Shown: positions 24,157 through 39,120, counted from the stretch's first letter. The stretch is 64,000 nucleotides of DNA from Arthrinium phaeospermum (GCA_006503535.1 QYRS01000015.1:248001-312000), one strand, 5' to 3'. Notes: a model not told the origin generated them from the letters alone. Made by a program: numbers and translations.

Positions 24157-26655
24157 ATGTTGTTGGTGTCTGTTCTCGGATCCCTAAGCTGATGAGTGCG
24201 CCGTATGCCTGGTACGGAAGAGACCTCGCCTCCCACGTATGGTTTCACACCAGGCTACACCTGTGTGGCGGATATCCAATACTCTGCTTGCGGTAAATGT
24301 CCGTAGAAGCCGGATGACCGATCAGAGTCGCCGGAAGAAACTTGTCCGCCTCGTGAGTCTCTTGCAATTCGATGTGTGCTTTCTGAATGAGAAGGCGTAC
24401 GCGAGATGTTTGGCTCGTACGTAGGCTGATCGAGACGTGCTATCGAGGCGTGTCGGGATCGGAAGACGTTTTCGCTGCTGGGATTCCAGGCCAAACGACG
24501 ACTCTCGAGAAGTCGTGGAGGGGAAGCCAATCGTAGCAAAGACAAAGCAGGGGGAAAGATGATCTCCCTGTTGGTTTACAGTATGGGGTGCGGGGTGCAA
24601 GCACGAGGGGGGAAATACCCAATACTAGATGGGGGACTGCAGAAAAGTCCGTTGGCTTGAGGTCGCAAATGCAGAAGGAAGGTGCTGCTATCTTCTTTCC
24701 TTGAGAAAAGATTGTGCCTGGGGCTGCGGAAAACCTTGTGGCTAGAATTCTGATTGACCCCTGTGCGCAAAATTGAATAATTCGGGTCTTCTGGGAAACC
24801 CAATGTGAGAAAGAAAGACCGTCTTGACAGAGGCAATGCAAGACCGGGAAGCGAGCAAATGCCAAATTCCACGGTTTGGTTCTCAGGCAGAGGGAAAGCG
24901 CCTAGAGGATTGGTGCACGCGACTGAGTGTGTGCGTATGCTGTAAGACTCAAGACGACGACGTGGCCTTGGGCGGAATCGGTTGACACAAGATGGGTGAG
25001 GGTAGCAATCGCCTGGCAGAATGGTGACTGGTCAGCGCGCCTTGTTATTTTTAATGTCTGTCGGTTGAAGCGAGGCAACACGGGTCGGACCGTCCAGAGT
25101 CGCTTCAATGAGATCCAGCACAAGCCGTGGTAGTGGCTTGTGGAATGGCTCCAAGGACAATTCGCAGGCAGGTAGATATAGGATGGAGGGTGGGTGGGAG
25201 GGAGGACGGGGAGGGGAAGACCTACGAAAGACTCGAATTGTGCTGAGCCTCTGCGGTTCTCCTTCGTCTATGCTGAGAATTGTCTCAGCTACGTCCAGCG
25301 ATGTAAGTACCTTACTGGCCAGAAGAAGAATGGACTCACGGTAAGACGATTGGAGAAGAGAAGGGTTGTGTGTTCGGAGAGAGAATTTTGTTGTGCGTGC
25401 AAGCAAGCTCCTCAGGAAAAAAAATAATTTTTTTTTCTTCCTAAAAAGTTGCTGCTTGGATGTTCTGTTTTCCTGGCGGACCCTCTCGGGTTCTGGGTTC
25501 TCGCCTAAGGTTCTCGCCTACTAAGATGGACACTAGAGGGCAACAGAATTCCGCTCTTGTCTGTAGTGGCAGGTAACAACCGGGGGAATGGTCACTTGAG
25601 CGCATTCATTCACAATTCGGAAGGTCCAACAAGCCGCCCCGATGGTAACCTGGTAGTGAGTGGATTGGCAATGAGTGGGTTGGGCTGGGTTGTTTAGAGT
25701 CGCCTGGCATATTGCTTGCAGAACGAGGGGAAGGGGAAAAAAAAAAAAAGGTAGAATCTTTGTTGACCTATGACCTAGCCAGCAGCAGTACCTAGTACGG
25801 TAGCAGCAGCCAGCCTTAGACTTAGACGTACGTACCAAAGTAGATCTAGAGTGATGTAACTCCGTTTGTTACCCAAATCACTTCACGCAGGGTCGGTTTG
25901 CGCAGGTGTTGTCTGATTCGGATCGGATCGTGTCGTGTCTGCTGCCTAACTGCCTGGGGTGAGCATGAACACGTAATGTGTGGGTAGAAAAGTACGGATT
26001 TAAAGTACTCGGGCGAAGCCGATTGAAGATGTCGGTTCGATGTAAATGTAGGGCTAAGTGAGGTCCATGTACATCTATACATGTAGATTGACTTACACAG
26101 TCCGGGTTCTTCTTATTGCTCCCGCTGCCCAGGGCTTGTGGAGTTTAGAAGCCCTCACATTGCAATGCACCTTTGCCTGTGATATCTAGAGTTCCTACAT
26201 ACCCAATTTTGAACACAGCTGATCGCCGCCTTCTTAGAAAATTAAAGGATATTTCCATCTTCCCGAGCCAAATCACTTTTTTCACCTGTTTCAGTTCGAC
26301 CCTCGTCGTCGGGAAAAATGGGTTAGTCATATAAGTGGGCAAGATGTCGTTCCGTTCCGACTGCTCACTGCGAGACATAGTTGTACCCAAGTGGTCATGC
26401 AATGCATACAATATCAAGGTCCGATTGATCGGTTGCCATTCGCTATCGGCTCCTGAGCAGGCTTGCCTACCCTTTCGTATATCTTGTTCTCTCTCTCTGC
26501 TACCCCCATGATTCTGCCACGGCATCAAACGCTGGCGTTACAAGCCATCACCCTCACACTGGCTCCGCTTTGCCTTGTGCAACTAGGTATATCAGTCACT
26601 TTAAGAGGTGCCATTTCTAGCTGCTGCAACACGTGCAACTCAGAACCGGCATAAT

Positions 26656-26982
26656 ACTAGCACTGGCCGTGGCCATTCTTACTGGCGATTATCCTACGGC
26701 AGATGGCTATCAATGTTGTTGCCCATTGGCAAGCAGTTTATAGTAATCTCGATATAGAACTGGATGGAAACGTATTGCGGTTGATTGGGAACATCAAGTG
26801 TGGTGAGATGAACATTCAACTAGCACTGGCCGTGGCCATTCTTACTGGCGATTATCCTACGGCAGATGGCTATCAATGTTGTTGCCCATTGGCAAGCAGT
26901 TTATAGTAATCTCGATATAGAAACTGGATGGAAACGTATTGCGGTTGATTGGGAACATCAAGTGTGGTGAGATGAACATTCA
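26656..26982. repeat. Tandem duplication, two copies of about 163 bp
   Basis: Copy 1 is 26656-26818 and copy 2 is 26819-26982. By eye the only difference is one extra A in copy 2, in the run before CTGGATGG. They are head-to-tail with no spacer. Near identity means a recent duplication or an assembly artefact. No protein is encoded. Confidence 0.92.
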
Positions 26983-27345
26983 TTGATGCGGATGGAGTGA
27001 GTACCTGCTCCCCAATGACATTGCACCCCCTCCCGTGCTCGGCCTGAACAAAACGAGAGGGTTAAAAAGCCTTCATCTTGTCAAACCCGGGGATGTGAAG
27101 GGGGGGCAGAAGGCAGAGAATGCCGGCTGTTTCCGTTTGTGGCTATCCAGGGCCAGTCTACAGCAAAATGTGTGTACTCTGAAAATAGCGAACCGTTGAT
27201 AACGGCCCTCCATGGTCCGTCAATAGTGGGGCGATTGGGCCTCAGATGCCGACGGAGGCTTGCGGCATCTGGGGGTCTCGAACAAGCCATGTCCGTCCAC
27301 AGCAGTGCTTTGCGGATTCTAAAGTTCCACAGGGCGACCTAGAAC

Positions 27346-27435
27346 CCAACCCAGTGCCCCTGTGCGCAATCGCTTGAAGCCAACAGCAGACCAACCCAGT
27401 GCCCCTGTGCGCAATCGCTTGAAGCCAACAGCAGA
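27346..27435. repeat. Tandem duplication, two copies of 45 bp
   Basis: Two adjacent, apparently identical 45-base units (27346-27390 and 27391-27435), each containing CCAACCCAGTGCCCCTGTGC. A third copy is not present. Confidence 0.92.
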
Positions 27436-27715
27436 CCAATGTCGACCTGGCTTCCAGTCGGTGCGAATAGGCAGTTGTCGCACCTTCTCCAACACCTGGT
27501 GAACGATTGAATTTGCACACATTGTGATCCGAACACCCGAACCTTGCCATGCATACGGGTATGCGATTTGTAATACATACTTACGTGTAAGTAAGCATTA
27601 CCACATCGGCACCCATAATTACAACCCAAGGACAAGTTCATCCATCCGCATTTGTTCTCATCGTACTCGTAAAGGTCAAGCCTATGCAGAGGAAAACGAG
27701 AACACATACACACAC

Positions 27716-27717
<2 letters not shown>

Positions 27718-27758
<41 letters not shown>
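27718..27758. repeat. GA dinucleotide microsatellite
   Basis: About twenty GA units, roughly 100 bases before the start of the AT-rich island. Confidence 0.9.
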
Positions 27759-27760
<2 letters not shown>

Positions 27761-28749
27761 CATATGTGCGATAGGCGCTTGAGTTCTGAGCCTTGGAAAA
27801 TAAAGGTTGCTGCCGGAGCCGGGATATTAATAGCAAGGATGTACGATTGCATAACAATATAATACATTATACGCTATTATACCGTATAACCGTATAATAC
27901 GTATATATATATATATTATATTAAGTTAAAAATCGACGTTTTTAAGCCGATTAAAGGTTAATGCGATAATGTTAAGCTAATAATATATTAAATAAAACTT
28001 TTAATATAATTATAATATAAAAGAATATTAAAATATATTTCCTTTTTTAAATAAATAATGTTATTAATATTTAAGTTATTAAACCTTTTAAAAATTAACC
28101 CTGCTTATTAATATTAAAATACGTAACTATTTATATATAAACGCCGCCTTATCGGCTTATTTAATAAAGAGTTTATTTTTAATAAAATTTTAATATAATT
28201 TATTATATAAAAGGCATGTTTTAAAGGGATTAATATTAAAAGAGTGTTATAAAAACGAAAGGCTAAGCTAGTTAATTAACTATTAAAAGTTATTACTTTA
28301 AATTAATATATTTTTATATCTTATTTTATTAAAAGAATATAAATATAGCGGTTATAAATATTATAATAGTTATAAAAATCGTAAAGTTATATATAAAAAG
28401 TATTAAATTATTAATATATAGCTTTTTTATTTAATATTTTATATATTATAAATAAAGTATATAAATAAATCGGTTCTATTCTTTAAAAAGAGAGCGTAAG
28501 CGGTTTAATATATAATAAACTTTTAAATATTATTCTACTTTTTAAAAACTTTAAATAAAGCCTTTTAATCGATAATAATATCGATATTAATAAATTTTAT
28601 CTTCTTTTAATTAACTATAATATTATTTTATTAAAATATAACTCTAAGTATATTAAATCGGTCGGCCTCGTTTATTTTTTAAGCTTTAATAATAAATATA
28701 AGGATTTTCTTTAAAATTATTAACCCTTTTTAAAAAATATTATTTTTAA

Positions 28750-28972
28750 TTAATAAATCGATTAAAAGGGTATAAATACTAATATATTTATATATACAAA
28801 GAGATAAAGAGAGAAAAAAAGGCGTTAATTAACTAATAAATAAAATAAATTTAAAAGGTAAGTTATTTCTACCTTTAAAAACCGCTTATTTAATTAAATC
28901 TAATATTTAATCTCTTTTATTATTTATTTAATTTAAATAAATCCCTTTATTAAAACCTATTAAATACCGGCG
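28750..28972. repeat. Left long terminal repeat of the outer element
   Basis: Matches 44616-44832 in the same orientation. Shared landmarks are ATTAAAAGGGTATAAATA, a run of AAAGAG/AAAAAG type, AAAAAAGGCG, TTTCTACCTTTAAAAACCGC and CCCTTTATTAA, in the same order and spacing. Differences are mostly C/T or G/A, as expected from independent RIP of two copies. Confidence 0.75.
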
Positions 28973-31620
28973 ACGAAAAAAACTCTTAACTATCCTTAAT
29001 TAATTTATATTATATTTAAAAAAATAATATAAAACGTTTATATAAATATTTATCTTATTTTTTTAATACTTTATAAAATCTATTACGTCCTCGTTTAAAC
29101 GTTATATATACCTTTACCTTATTTACGATCCGTATATTATTATCTTTAATAAAAGCTTTTTAAAAACGTTTTTTTAATCGCTTAAGCTCGGCTTACGATA
29201 TAAGCTATATTACGCTATAAAATACGTTATATTTTTTAAAATAAAATCTACGTTAATTTACCTCCTTTATAATATTAATATTCCTTAATTAACTCTTTTA
29301 ATTTATTTAAAATATCTTTTAATTCCTAAATATTAAATTTATAATCGTAACTTTTTCATTTAATTAAATAATTATATTTATTATATTAATAATTAAACCG
29401 ATATTTAATAATTACTTTTAATTCGTATCGAATTATATCGTTATTTTATTTTATTTCGATTAGTTTTAAAGGTAATAATATTCGTTTAAATAAGTTTTTC
29501 TTTAAAATATAAACGTTAAATACTTAACCGATATAATAAAATAAATATAATAATTATTAAAAAATTTAATTTATATATTAAAAGGTTAATTTTTTAAGTA
29601 TAATTTAAAGTTTAAATCTCTATTAAAAGAATTTTTATAATAACTTTTTAAATAAATTATATTTATAATAAAATTTTAAATAAACCTTATTATTAATAAT
29701 AAAATTAATTGTATAATAATATTATAATAATATTTTATTATAGTTACGGCGAAATTTATAATAAGTTTAATATTTTTATAAACGTAATTCTTTATAAATT
29801 TTATATTAATAAAGGCGCGTTTCACTTTATTAATATTAATAATAACGTTTATTAAACTTAAAAACTTATATTTAAATAATTATTTATATAACGTCGACTT
29901 AATTATTTATAAAAAGGCGTTATTTAAATTTATTATAAAACCGGGATAGAATTAATTTAATTATATTTAAAATTTATAAAGTTTTAATATTAAATTATTA
30001 ATTTAATTTTTTAATTTTTACGTTTTAAAAGCTTATTATTTTAAAGGTATTAAATAATAATTATAAATAAATTAATTTATAATATAAATTAAAAACCCTT
30101 TTAAAAATTACTTATAAATTTTTTATTACGATTAAAAATAATACTTTTTAAAACTTTTTAATTATATTATAAATATAATTAAAAAAATAAAACCTTAATT
30201 TTTATTATATACTTATCGTTCTTAAAAATAAATAATATCCGTTTTAATATAAAATAAAAAATAATAAATAATATATTAAAGTATATTATATAGGCCTTAC
30301 TTTTAAATTATTATAAAATCCCTTTAAAAATTATTTTAAATAAAGCGATAATAAAGTTAATAACGACGATTTATATTAATAATAAATTATTACGTTATAC
30401 GAACGTATAATTTTTAAAGTTTTATTATTTATTTATATTATTATTATATATATAAATAATACTTTATATTTTTTTATAATACTTTTTTTTTCTTTTAAAT
30501 AAAAATTAAATAAAGATTTTATTATACGTTTTAAATTAAAATAATAACGGTTATTATACGCTATTTATAAAAATATTATAAAAATTTATATATTTTATAA
30601 AATATATATAACTATCTTTTTCTTTATATATTAATATTATATATAATTTATTTTAAAATTTAAATAAATAATTAAAATAAATTATATTATAATAATTAAA
30701 CGTTATATCGCTTATTTTAATATCTTTTAAATTATTAATTAATTTTATAAACTTAATATTTTTTTAATATACCTTTATTATATAATCTTTTATTTTAAGT
30801 TTTATTAAAACCTTAACTTATATAAATTATATTTCATTTAAAACGGCTAATTTATTTATTCGTTTAAAGGTATTTTATTTTATTTTTAAACGATTAAACG
30901 TATTAAAAACGAAATTAACTTTATTTATTATATAATAAATTTAAAAGTTATATTAAAAAAAAAAAATAAAAGTGTTTATTAATTTTTAATTAAACTTATT
31001 TATATTTATTATATTTAAAATAATTTAATTAAAGATTCTTTTTATTATATCGTAATTTATTAAAATAATTATAAAAAAGCTCGCGAATTATATTATAATT
31101 TTTATTTATTATATTACTTAAATAAAATAAACAACTTTAAATTTAAATAATTCGTATTATATTTTAAAAAATAATAAATAACGATTTAAGAATATAATAA
31201 ATAAAATAATATTAATTAAAATTAATAAGCTAAGTTATTACTTATATTTATTTTTAATATAAAATAGTATAGCTTTAAATCCTCTTTTAAAAGACCTGTT
31301 AATTTAAATAAATAATTATTATTTAAAATTTTAATAATTTAAATTTATTTTATTATATATAATTTCTTATAATACTTTAAATAATTATAATTCGGTTTTA
31401 ATTAAAATAAATAACGTAATATTATAATAAATTTAATTTTTAAATAAATTTTTATTAACTACCTTACTTTACTTTTATTCCTTAATTAATAATTCGATTT
31501 TTCTTTTTTATAAAGGCTTAAATAATTATATATAATAAAGAATTAAATATTTAAAAAATCTTATATTTTAAAGTATTATTTAAAGCTTTATAAATTAATT
31601 AAAAAAATTAATTATTTAAT

Positions 31621-31920
31621 TATTATAAAACGCTTTTTAATTATATTAAATTTAAACGTATTAACTTTAAATCTTAATAATTTAATTAATAAATATTTAA
31701 AAAAGGATTTTTTTAAATTTATAATAATATTTTTTAATTTAAATAAATTAAAAATTATATAAATATAATAAATATAATCTTTAAAAGTTTTTAAAAAAAT
31801 AATAATATCGTTAATAAAAGCGTAATAAAATATTTTATATAATTTTAATAATTTATTTATAAATTATTATATATACGTTATAAATTCTTAAAACTTATAA
31901 ATATTATTATTAACTTTTTA
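31621..31920 (-). pseudogene. RIP-degraded gypsy-type reverse transcriptase (outer element)
   Basis: Read on the minus strand, one frame runs through the RT active-site region. AFINDIIIF stands where the family has a (Y/F)xDD box, with the first Asp changed to Asn as RIP would do. It is followed by LKTFKDYIYYIYIIF (family: SKTF..H..H...VF) and NLKKSFFKYLLIK (family: ..KK(C/S)FF.....K). Stops in frame (TAA) sit where CAA, CAG or TGG could have been. The frame itself has no visible indel over about 100 codons, so decay was by point mutation. Confidence 0.8.
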
Positions 31921-34900
31921 AAACCTTTATAGTTTATAATAATAAATTTATTTTAAAACTTAAAATAAATTTAAAATTAATAATAAAATTAAATTATATC
32001 GATAATAATAATTTATTTATAACTATAAATATTATTAATTATTTTAATTTATAATAATAAAAAATAAAAATTAAATATTATAATAGAATTAAATAAATAG
32101 AAATCGATAACGGTTTTCGCTTTTAATTCGCCGTAAACGTATTTTTAAATAATAAATAAAAGGATAATAAACGAATATAATTTATTAATTTATTTAAATT
32201 ATTCCTTTTTATATAACGCGTTATAAATCTTATTTAACGCTTATTAATCTTTTAATTAAAAAAATATATATAAATTTAATTTTTATTATATTAATTATTT
32301 ATTAAAAGAATCTTTATTTATTAATCTTTAAATATATTATAATTCCTTAATTATATTAAATATTTAAATATTCGCTAATAACTTTAATTAACTTAATAAT
32401 TTAAATAAAATTAATAATATATATTTTTACTCCTTTAAAGGTTTTTTATTTAAAAAAATCTTAAAGTTTATTAATATTAAGAATAAAATATAAATTTATA
32501 ATTTTAAATTTATTAAAAGCTAAATTATTTAATAAAAAAATTAAAAATAAATAATTATTAAAATTAATAATTATATTAAATATATATTAAATATAAATAT
32601 TAATAAACTTATAAAAACTAAACTTAAAGTTAATTTAAATAAATTAACCTTAAATATAAATAAAATTATTTTAAATATAATAATTATAATAATAAGGTTT
32701 ATATTAAATTTTATATTAATTAAAATAAAACGGTTAATATTAATATTAAATAAAAAAAGCATTATTAAATTAATCGAAAGCTATTATATAATTAAAATAA
32801 TAATTATATTTATAAAAATTAAAATAAATTTTATATTAATTTCGGTTATTATAATAATAATTATTAATATAATTATAAAACCTTTTTAAAAAATATATAA
32901 AAACTATTATTAATATTCTCGTTAATAAAATTTAACTTTTACTTTTTATTAATCTTTATAAGTTTATTTATATTATTTATTATTAAAATTATTTAAGCCG
33001 ATTTAACGTTTATAATAATATTTATAATAAAAACGTTTTAAGAATAAAAATAAAAATTATAACCCTTTAAAAATAATTTATAATTTACCTTAATATAAAT
33101 AAATTCTTTTAAAAATAAAGTAACTTTAAACTTATTAATAATTTTATAATTATATAAATATAAATAAAATATAGCTTTAAATAAAAATATAAAATTATAA
33201 AATCCTTTATATTTAACCTTATTTATTTCGTAATTAATATTAATTTAATATAAAACGAAAAAATCGTTAATAAATAAAATATTAAATTAAAAATTATTAA
33301 ATATTTAACTTTTTATAATTATTTTATTAAAAATAAACTCTTTAATACTATTATATTTTATAAATTAAAATATAAATTTTATTTATTTATTTATTTTAAT
33401 TTTATTTTTATCGATATTTTATAATTTATTAAATCTCTTTTTAATAATATATTTTAAAGTTTTTAAAAATTCTTTATTAATAAAAATTATAAAAGTTTTA
33501 TTATTTAAATAAATGTATATTAAATCGTTATTAAAAATCGCTTTAATTAAAATATAAAAGTAAATATAATTAGAAAAAGTAAAAAAGTCGTTACTTAAAA
33601 TAAATAATACCTTTTATATAATAAGTTTTTTTTTATTAATATTAATTTTAAATAAAACCTTTAATTTTTTAAAGTTTACCTTTAAAATATCGAGTTTTTT
33701 AAAGTTATAAAATTTATTATATATAAATATAATTAAATAATACGTTTTTAAAAACGAATTCTTTTATATAATAATAATATATTTATTTATTAATATAAAT
33801 AAAATAAATATACTTAATTTTAAATATTTAAATATATATTTTTAATTTACTTTTTATTATAAAATATATTATAATATTTAAAATAATCTTTATTTTAATT
33901 AAATATAAAATATTTATATTTAATACTTTTATCGTTATTAAATTTAAAATCTTTTAATATAATATTGTTTTTATTATTATTTATAAAATATACTCTTTTA
34001 TTATTACGATTATAAAAGTTACTTTAGTCGCGACGATTATTTCAGCGATTGTTTATTTTATAAAATCCTAAGTTCTTTTTAAAATATTCCTTTTTTATTT
34101 AAAGGCGATATTATTTATTTTGATTATTATTACGTAAGTATAATAAAATATTATAAAAGCTTAATCGAGGGGTATATAAGTTAAGATAAAAGGATAAGGA
34201 TTATAAGGTATACGAATTAAAATACGGTAATAAAGATAAATTTTAAAATTACTTTTATTATTATTATTTTATTAATTACGTTAATTAAAATAATATCGAT
34301 TAGAATCGCTTTTTAAACTTTAGCGATTATATTAATTATTAATTTATAAATAAAATTATAATAATTATTTATAATTATTATACGATTTTATATAAAAATT
34401 TATATAATATATAAAATTATATTTTTATAAAAACTATTTAAATTAAATATATAAATAAATTAAGTAATAAAGGCGGTTAAAAATATTATTATATTTTTAT
34501 ATTTATTATTAATTAAATTTAAATTAAAATAATAAGTATTAAAGTTATATTTATTTAATATTTTTATTTAATAAAAATATTAAATTATTTTAATATAATA
34601 TTATTTTAATATATTAATATTCTCGGCTATATTATAAATTATTAAATAAATTATTATTTATTTTTTAATAATATTATAAATATTTAATCGGAATTTATTA
34701 TAAATAATATTTATTATTTATAATAATTTTATTTAATATAATTTATTCTTTTAAAATATAATAAACTCTTTATTTATTAAATTAAGGTATTACTTTTAAA
34801 TAATATTTTAAAAATAGGTATAATTTTATTCGTTATAAAACTATTTAAATTATTTATAAAACTTTATATTTATATAAGGAATAAATTAACGTTTATAAAA

Positions 34901-35580
34901 ATAATATTTTTTTTATTATATATAATACTTAAATCGTTAAAATCTTTTTAATTAAGATTAAAAATATTTAAATCTTTATGTTTTAAGCGTAAATTTAATC
35001 TTTTTTATATTTCGAAGTTTTAAAGGTTAACTAAAAGTAAAGGCGGGTTAAATATAAAAAGAGTATTTATTAAAAGTAATAAGGTAAATTAACCGTTAAA
35101 ATTAATTCCTTTATTAATTAACGCGGTACGAATTTTTCCGTTTATTTTATTATTAATTTTATTTTTTATATTTTTAATTTTTTTAATTAACGCAGTTTAT
35201 AAATTATTAAGGGTAATTTTTATATTATTTTAAATAATTTAAATAATATTTTATATATTTAAAAATTTATTAATTATAACTTTAATATAATTAATATAAT
35301 TATTAAAGTTTATTATTATCTCTTTATTAATATTAAACTTATAATAAATTTAATTAATTATTTTAAATTTATTTTTTTAATTAATAAGTTTACTTTTTTA
35401 TAATTAATTTAAAGCTAGCTTTAAATTTAATAAAATTACTTAATTAATTATTATACCTTTAAAATTAAAGTAAATTATAAAGCGAGGAAGCGATATTTTA
35501 TTAAGCGCGTTAAGTAGTTTATTAAAAGCGATAATGAAAAATATTTTAAAAAATTCGCTTAATATTAAATTAAATATATA

Positions 35581-35770
35581 AGGAGACCGGATAGGAATAA
35601 CGTTAATAATAGAATTAAAATAAAATAAAAAAAAAAAGAAAGAAGGGTTTATTTATTAAGGCTTATCGGGTCTTTTAATAAGGAGTTAATTATTATTACC
35701 TTTTTATATCGTTTATTCTTAAATAGGAATAATAGTTTTTTTAAATTAGTTCTTTTAATAAGGTTTATTA
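35581..35770. repeat. Left long terminal repeat of the inner element
   Basis: Aligns in direct orientation with 43934-44123. Shared landmarks are ATAGGAATAACGTTAATAAT, an A run, GAAGGGTTTATTTATTAAGG, TCTTTTAATAAGGAG and TTAATTATTATTACCT. Differences are nearly all transitions. A slightly higher G/C content survives here than in the surrounding island. Confidence 0.8.
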
Positions 35771-38700
35771 AATTACCGGGCCGGAAAAAAATCTTTACCG
35801 TCTTTAATAATTCTCTATATTATTTAATTTACTTTATTTATATTTTAAAAGGTATATTATATTAATAAATATATTAAAGGTATTCGGATTAAAAATATAT
35901 TATAATATAAATTAATTATTATCGTAATAAAAAACTTTCTTTTTTTATTTTTAACGTTAAGAAATTTATTATAACCTCGTTTTAAAGTAATAATTAATTT
36001 AATAAGAATTATTAATTATTTAATAATAAATTTTTAAGAAATATAATTATTTTTATTATTAAAGTAGTTAAAGTAGCGATATTTATTATTATCGGTTTAA
36101 TAAGTATCGAATTAGGAACCGAAATAGTCGTGAATATCGATTTTTTAATAATATTAATAAAAAGAATCGATTTAATTAAAATAATTTGTTTATTTATAAT
36201 TATAAATTCTTTTAGGATAAGTAATTCGTTTATTTTAATAATTATAAATATTTTAATTAATTCGATTAATCGTATATCGTTAGGAGCTAATTTTATAATC
36301 GTTACGTTTTTAAAAAAGGTATTAATTATTAATGGTATAATTTTATAAAATCGATTAAATTTTTTTTTTAATAAACGTACGCGTTTTTTATTCCTTTAAA
36401 GCTTTTTATAGTCGTTTTAATTTACGCTTTTTTTTAAATTATTTATTTTAATTTTTAATTTATTTATTTTTATATAAAATATATAAATTAATTATTAAAT
36501 TAATATTCCTAATATTTTTTAATTAATTTTTTAATACTATTAAAAATATTTTCTTGTTTTTATATATTATTTTAATATTTAAATTTTTCTTATTTAATAA
36601 AGTATTTAAAGCTATTACGGGTTCGATTTAATTAATAACTTATTAAAATTTTAATTCTATATTATATAATATTATTATTAAATTCGTATTTATATTAATT
36701 AATATTAATAAAATTAAAAAAAGATTAAATTCGATTAAAAAAATTATTTCTTTAAAAAATAAGAATTAAATATTTAATTAAAATTATTAAATATATTAAA
36801 CTTTTTTTAAAAAAATCTAATTCGTAAGTTAAATTATTAATCTTTTTTATAATAATTTATAATTTAAACCGTTATTATAATAACTTTTTTAAAGGTTTTC
36901 CGAAAAAATAATAACCTTTATATAATCGTAAATATACTTTATTTCTAATTTTAAATTTAATGCATCGATATTTAAAATTATATCTTTTTTTAATATTTGT
37001 AGCTATAAAATCTATAATTAAACGAACGTTTTATCGAAAATATTTTCGTATAAAACGAATATCTTTAAAAGCTTTTTTAATAGTATTAATATTAATAATA
37101 ATATTAATTAAGTTAAATAATTTAAAACTAAATAATTATTAATAAAGCGTAAATTCGATTATTTAATTATATACGCTATTTATATTCTATTATAAAATCG
37201 AAAATATATTAATTTATTAATAATTAAAATAAATAAAATAATAATAATAAATAATAATTTCTATATTTTAATTTTTTTATTTAAATAATTTATTTACCTA
37301 CGAATATTAAATAATAATTATTAAAAATAAATATTTAAAATCTTTTAAATACCTCTTTAAAAGTTACTTATAAATTTAAAATTTCGATTAGAAATAATTC
37401 CGTAAAAAATTCCTTAATTTATTAATAAAATTTAAATAATAAAGGTTATAATTTAATTCTTAACGATATATTTTTTATATCCCGATATTAATATTATTTT
37501 TTTAAACGTTAAATAAAAAACCGTTATTATATAATATATATATATAAATTTTCTCTTTTTTTAATTATTAAAATATCCTTTTAATATTAACGAATAAAAA
37601 AATTAAAATAAAATTTATTATTACGATTTTTATAAATAATAAATTTTTATTATAAATAAATTAATAATCTTTTATTCTTAATTATTAATCGATACGGTTA
37701 ATATTATAATTTAAATAATACGTAATATATTCCTCGATAAATCTTTTTTTACTTTTAATTATAAAAATATTAAAATTTTTTAATATTTATTTTAAATTAA
37801 AATAATATTTATTATACGTTATTATTAAAAATTCTCGAATTAATATATATAAAATATAAAATTTATATATTTTTAAATAATCGATATAATATAAAAACTT
37901 TTTTTAATTTTAAAAAAGTATTTAAAATAAAAAAAATTATCGACGATTTTATTAACGTTTATTAAACGCTTAAAATTATTAAAAATAAAAGTTAAATAAA
38001 TATTAATTTTATATTTATTAAAAAACTTTTATTTTATATTATCGTTTATAATTACTTTAATTTATATATAATTAACATTATTTATTATATTAAATCTTAT
38101 TAAAAATAGTTAATTTATTAATACGTTTATTAATATTTTAAAAAGTTTTTAATTTATTAAAAATATTAAAAATAAAATTAATTTTTTTTTATTATATAAT
38201 ATATTTAAAATTCGTATTATAATAAATAAATTAATATATTTACCAATTTTTTATTTAAACGGTTAATATTAATAATATTTAAAATAATTTATTTATAAAT
38301 ACTTTTTATAATTAAATAATTTATAAAAATAATAATAAATAATATTTAATTAAATTATAATTTTAAATTTCTTTATTATTTAAATTAAATATATTATTTT
38401 AAATTTAAAAAGGCTATATTTTATTTTTAACTAAAAAAAATATTGGTTAAAATATATAATTAACTTAATAAAAATACCTAAAATTAATATTCTAAATTAT
38501 TATTTAATTTTTTCTTTAAAATAAAAAATTATAATACTAAATCCTTTTTTAAATAATTTATTTAATTAAATAAAAAATATTCGATTAAGGTCGTAATAAA
38601 ATAAAATCGTTTTATTATATATATTATTTAAACTTTTTTAAAAAATATCTTTTTAACTTTTAAAAGTTTAAATTTAATTAATTTATAATAAATTATCCTT

Positions 38701-38940
38701 TTACTTAAATTTCTAATAATAATATATCTTTATTTATATCTTTTTATTAAAAACGTAACCTTTTGTTTTTATAAAAGTTCGAAAATTTATACGTAATAAA
38801 ATATTAAATATCGAAAAAATTTAAAAATATTAATATATTACTTTAAAACTTTTAAATTAGCTAAAAATATTAATTAATAATATATTATAACTCGTTTAAT
38901 AATTATACTTAAATTAAAACTATTAATTTTAAAATTAAAT

Positions 38941-39120
38941 AATTCAATAAAAATTAATTAATAAATAATTTTTTAAAGTTAATAAAAATATTCTTTATAT
39001 TAAATAAATTAAAAACTTTCTTTAAATATTTAAAATATTTCTTAATAGTTTTAAAATAAATAATAATATTATTAATAAAAACCTTATAAAAATTATTAAA
39101 TTTTTTAAAAGTCGTATTTA
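38941..39120 (-). pseudogene. RIP-degraded gypsy-type reverse transcriptase (inner element)
   Basis: The minus-strand frame reads KVFINNIIIYFKTIKKYFKY, then LKKVFNLF and NIKNIFINFKKLF. This parallels the outer RT block and the family pattern FIDDI..(Y/F)SKT......H......F, with both active-site Asp codons changed to Asn. The two RT copies sit at a similar distance (about 3-3.5 kb) from their left LTRs. Related but clearly different sequences indicate two distinct elements and not a segmental copy. Confidence 0.75.

Larger units (their letters stand above)
24157..27856. other. Intergenic region upstream of the La gene, bordering the AT-rich island
   Basis: The La gene promoter should lie just above 24157. 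Nothing else protein-like is seen. The region includes A-rich tracts near 25425 and 25737, two tandem duplications (26656-26982 and 27346-27435) and a GA run (27718-27758) close to the edge of the RIP island. Base composition is ordinary until about 27856, then changes abruptly. Confidence 0.6.

Noticed and set aside
32571..37142. Small open frames inside the AT-rich island (32571-32762, 36130-36348, 36960-37142)
   Set aside because: Ile/Leu/Asn/Lys-only composition is produced by RIP-driven AT-richness; not in frame with the RT remnants.
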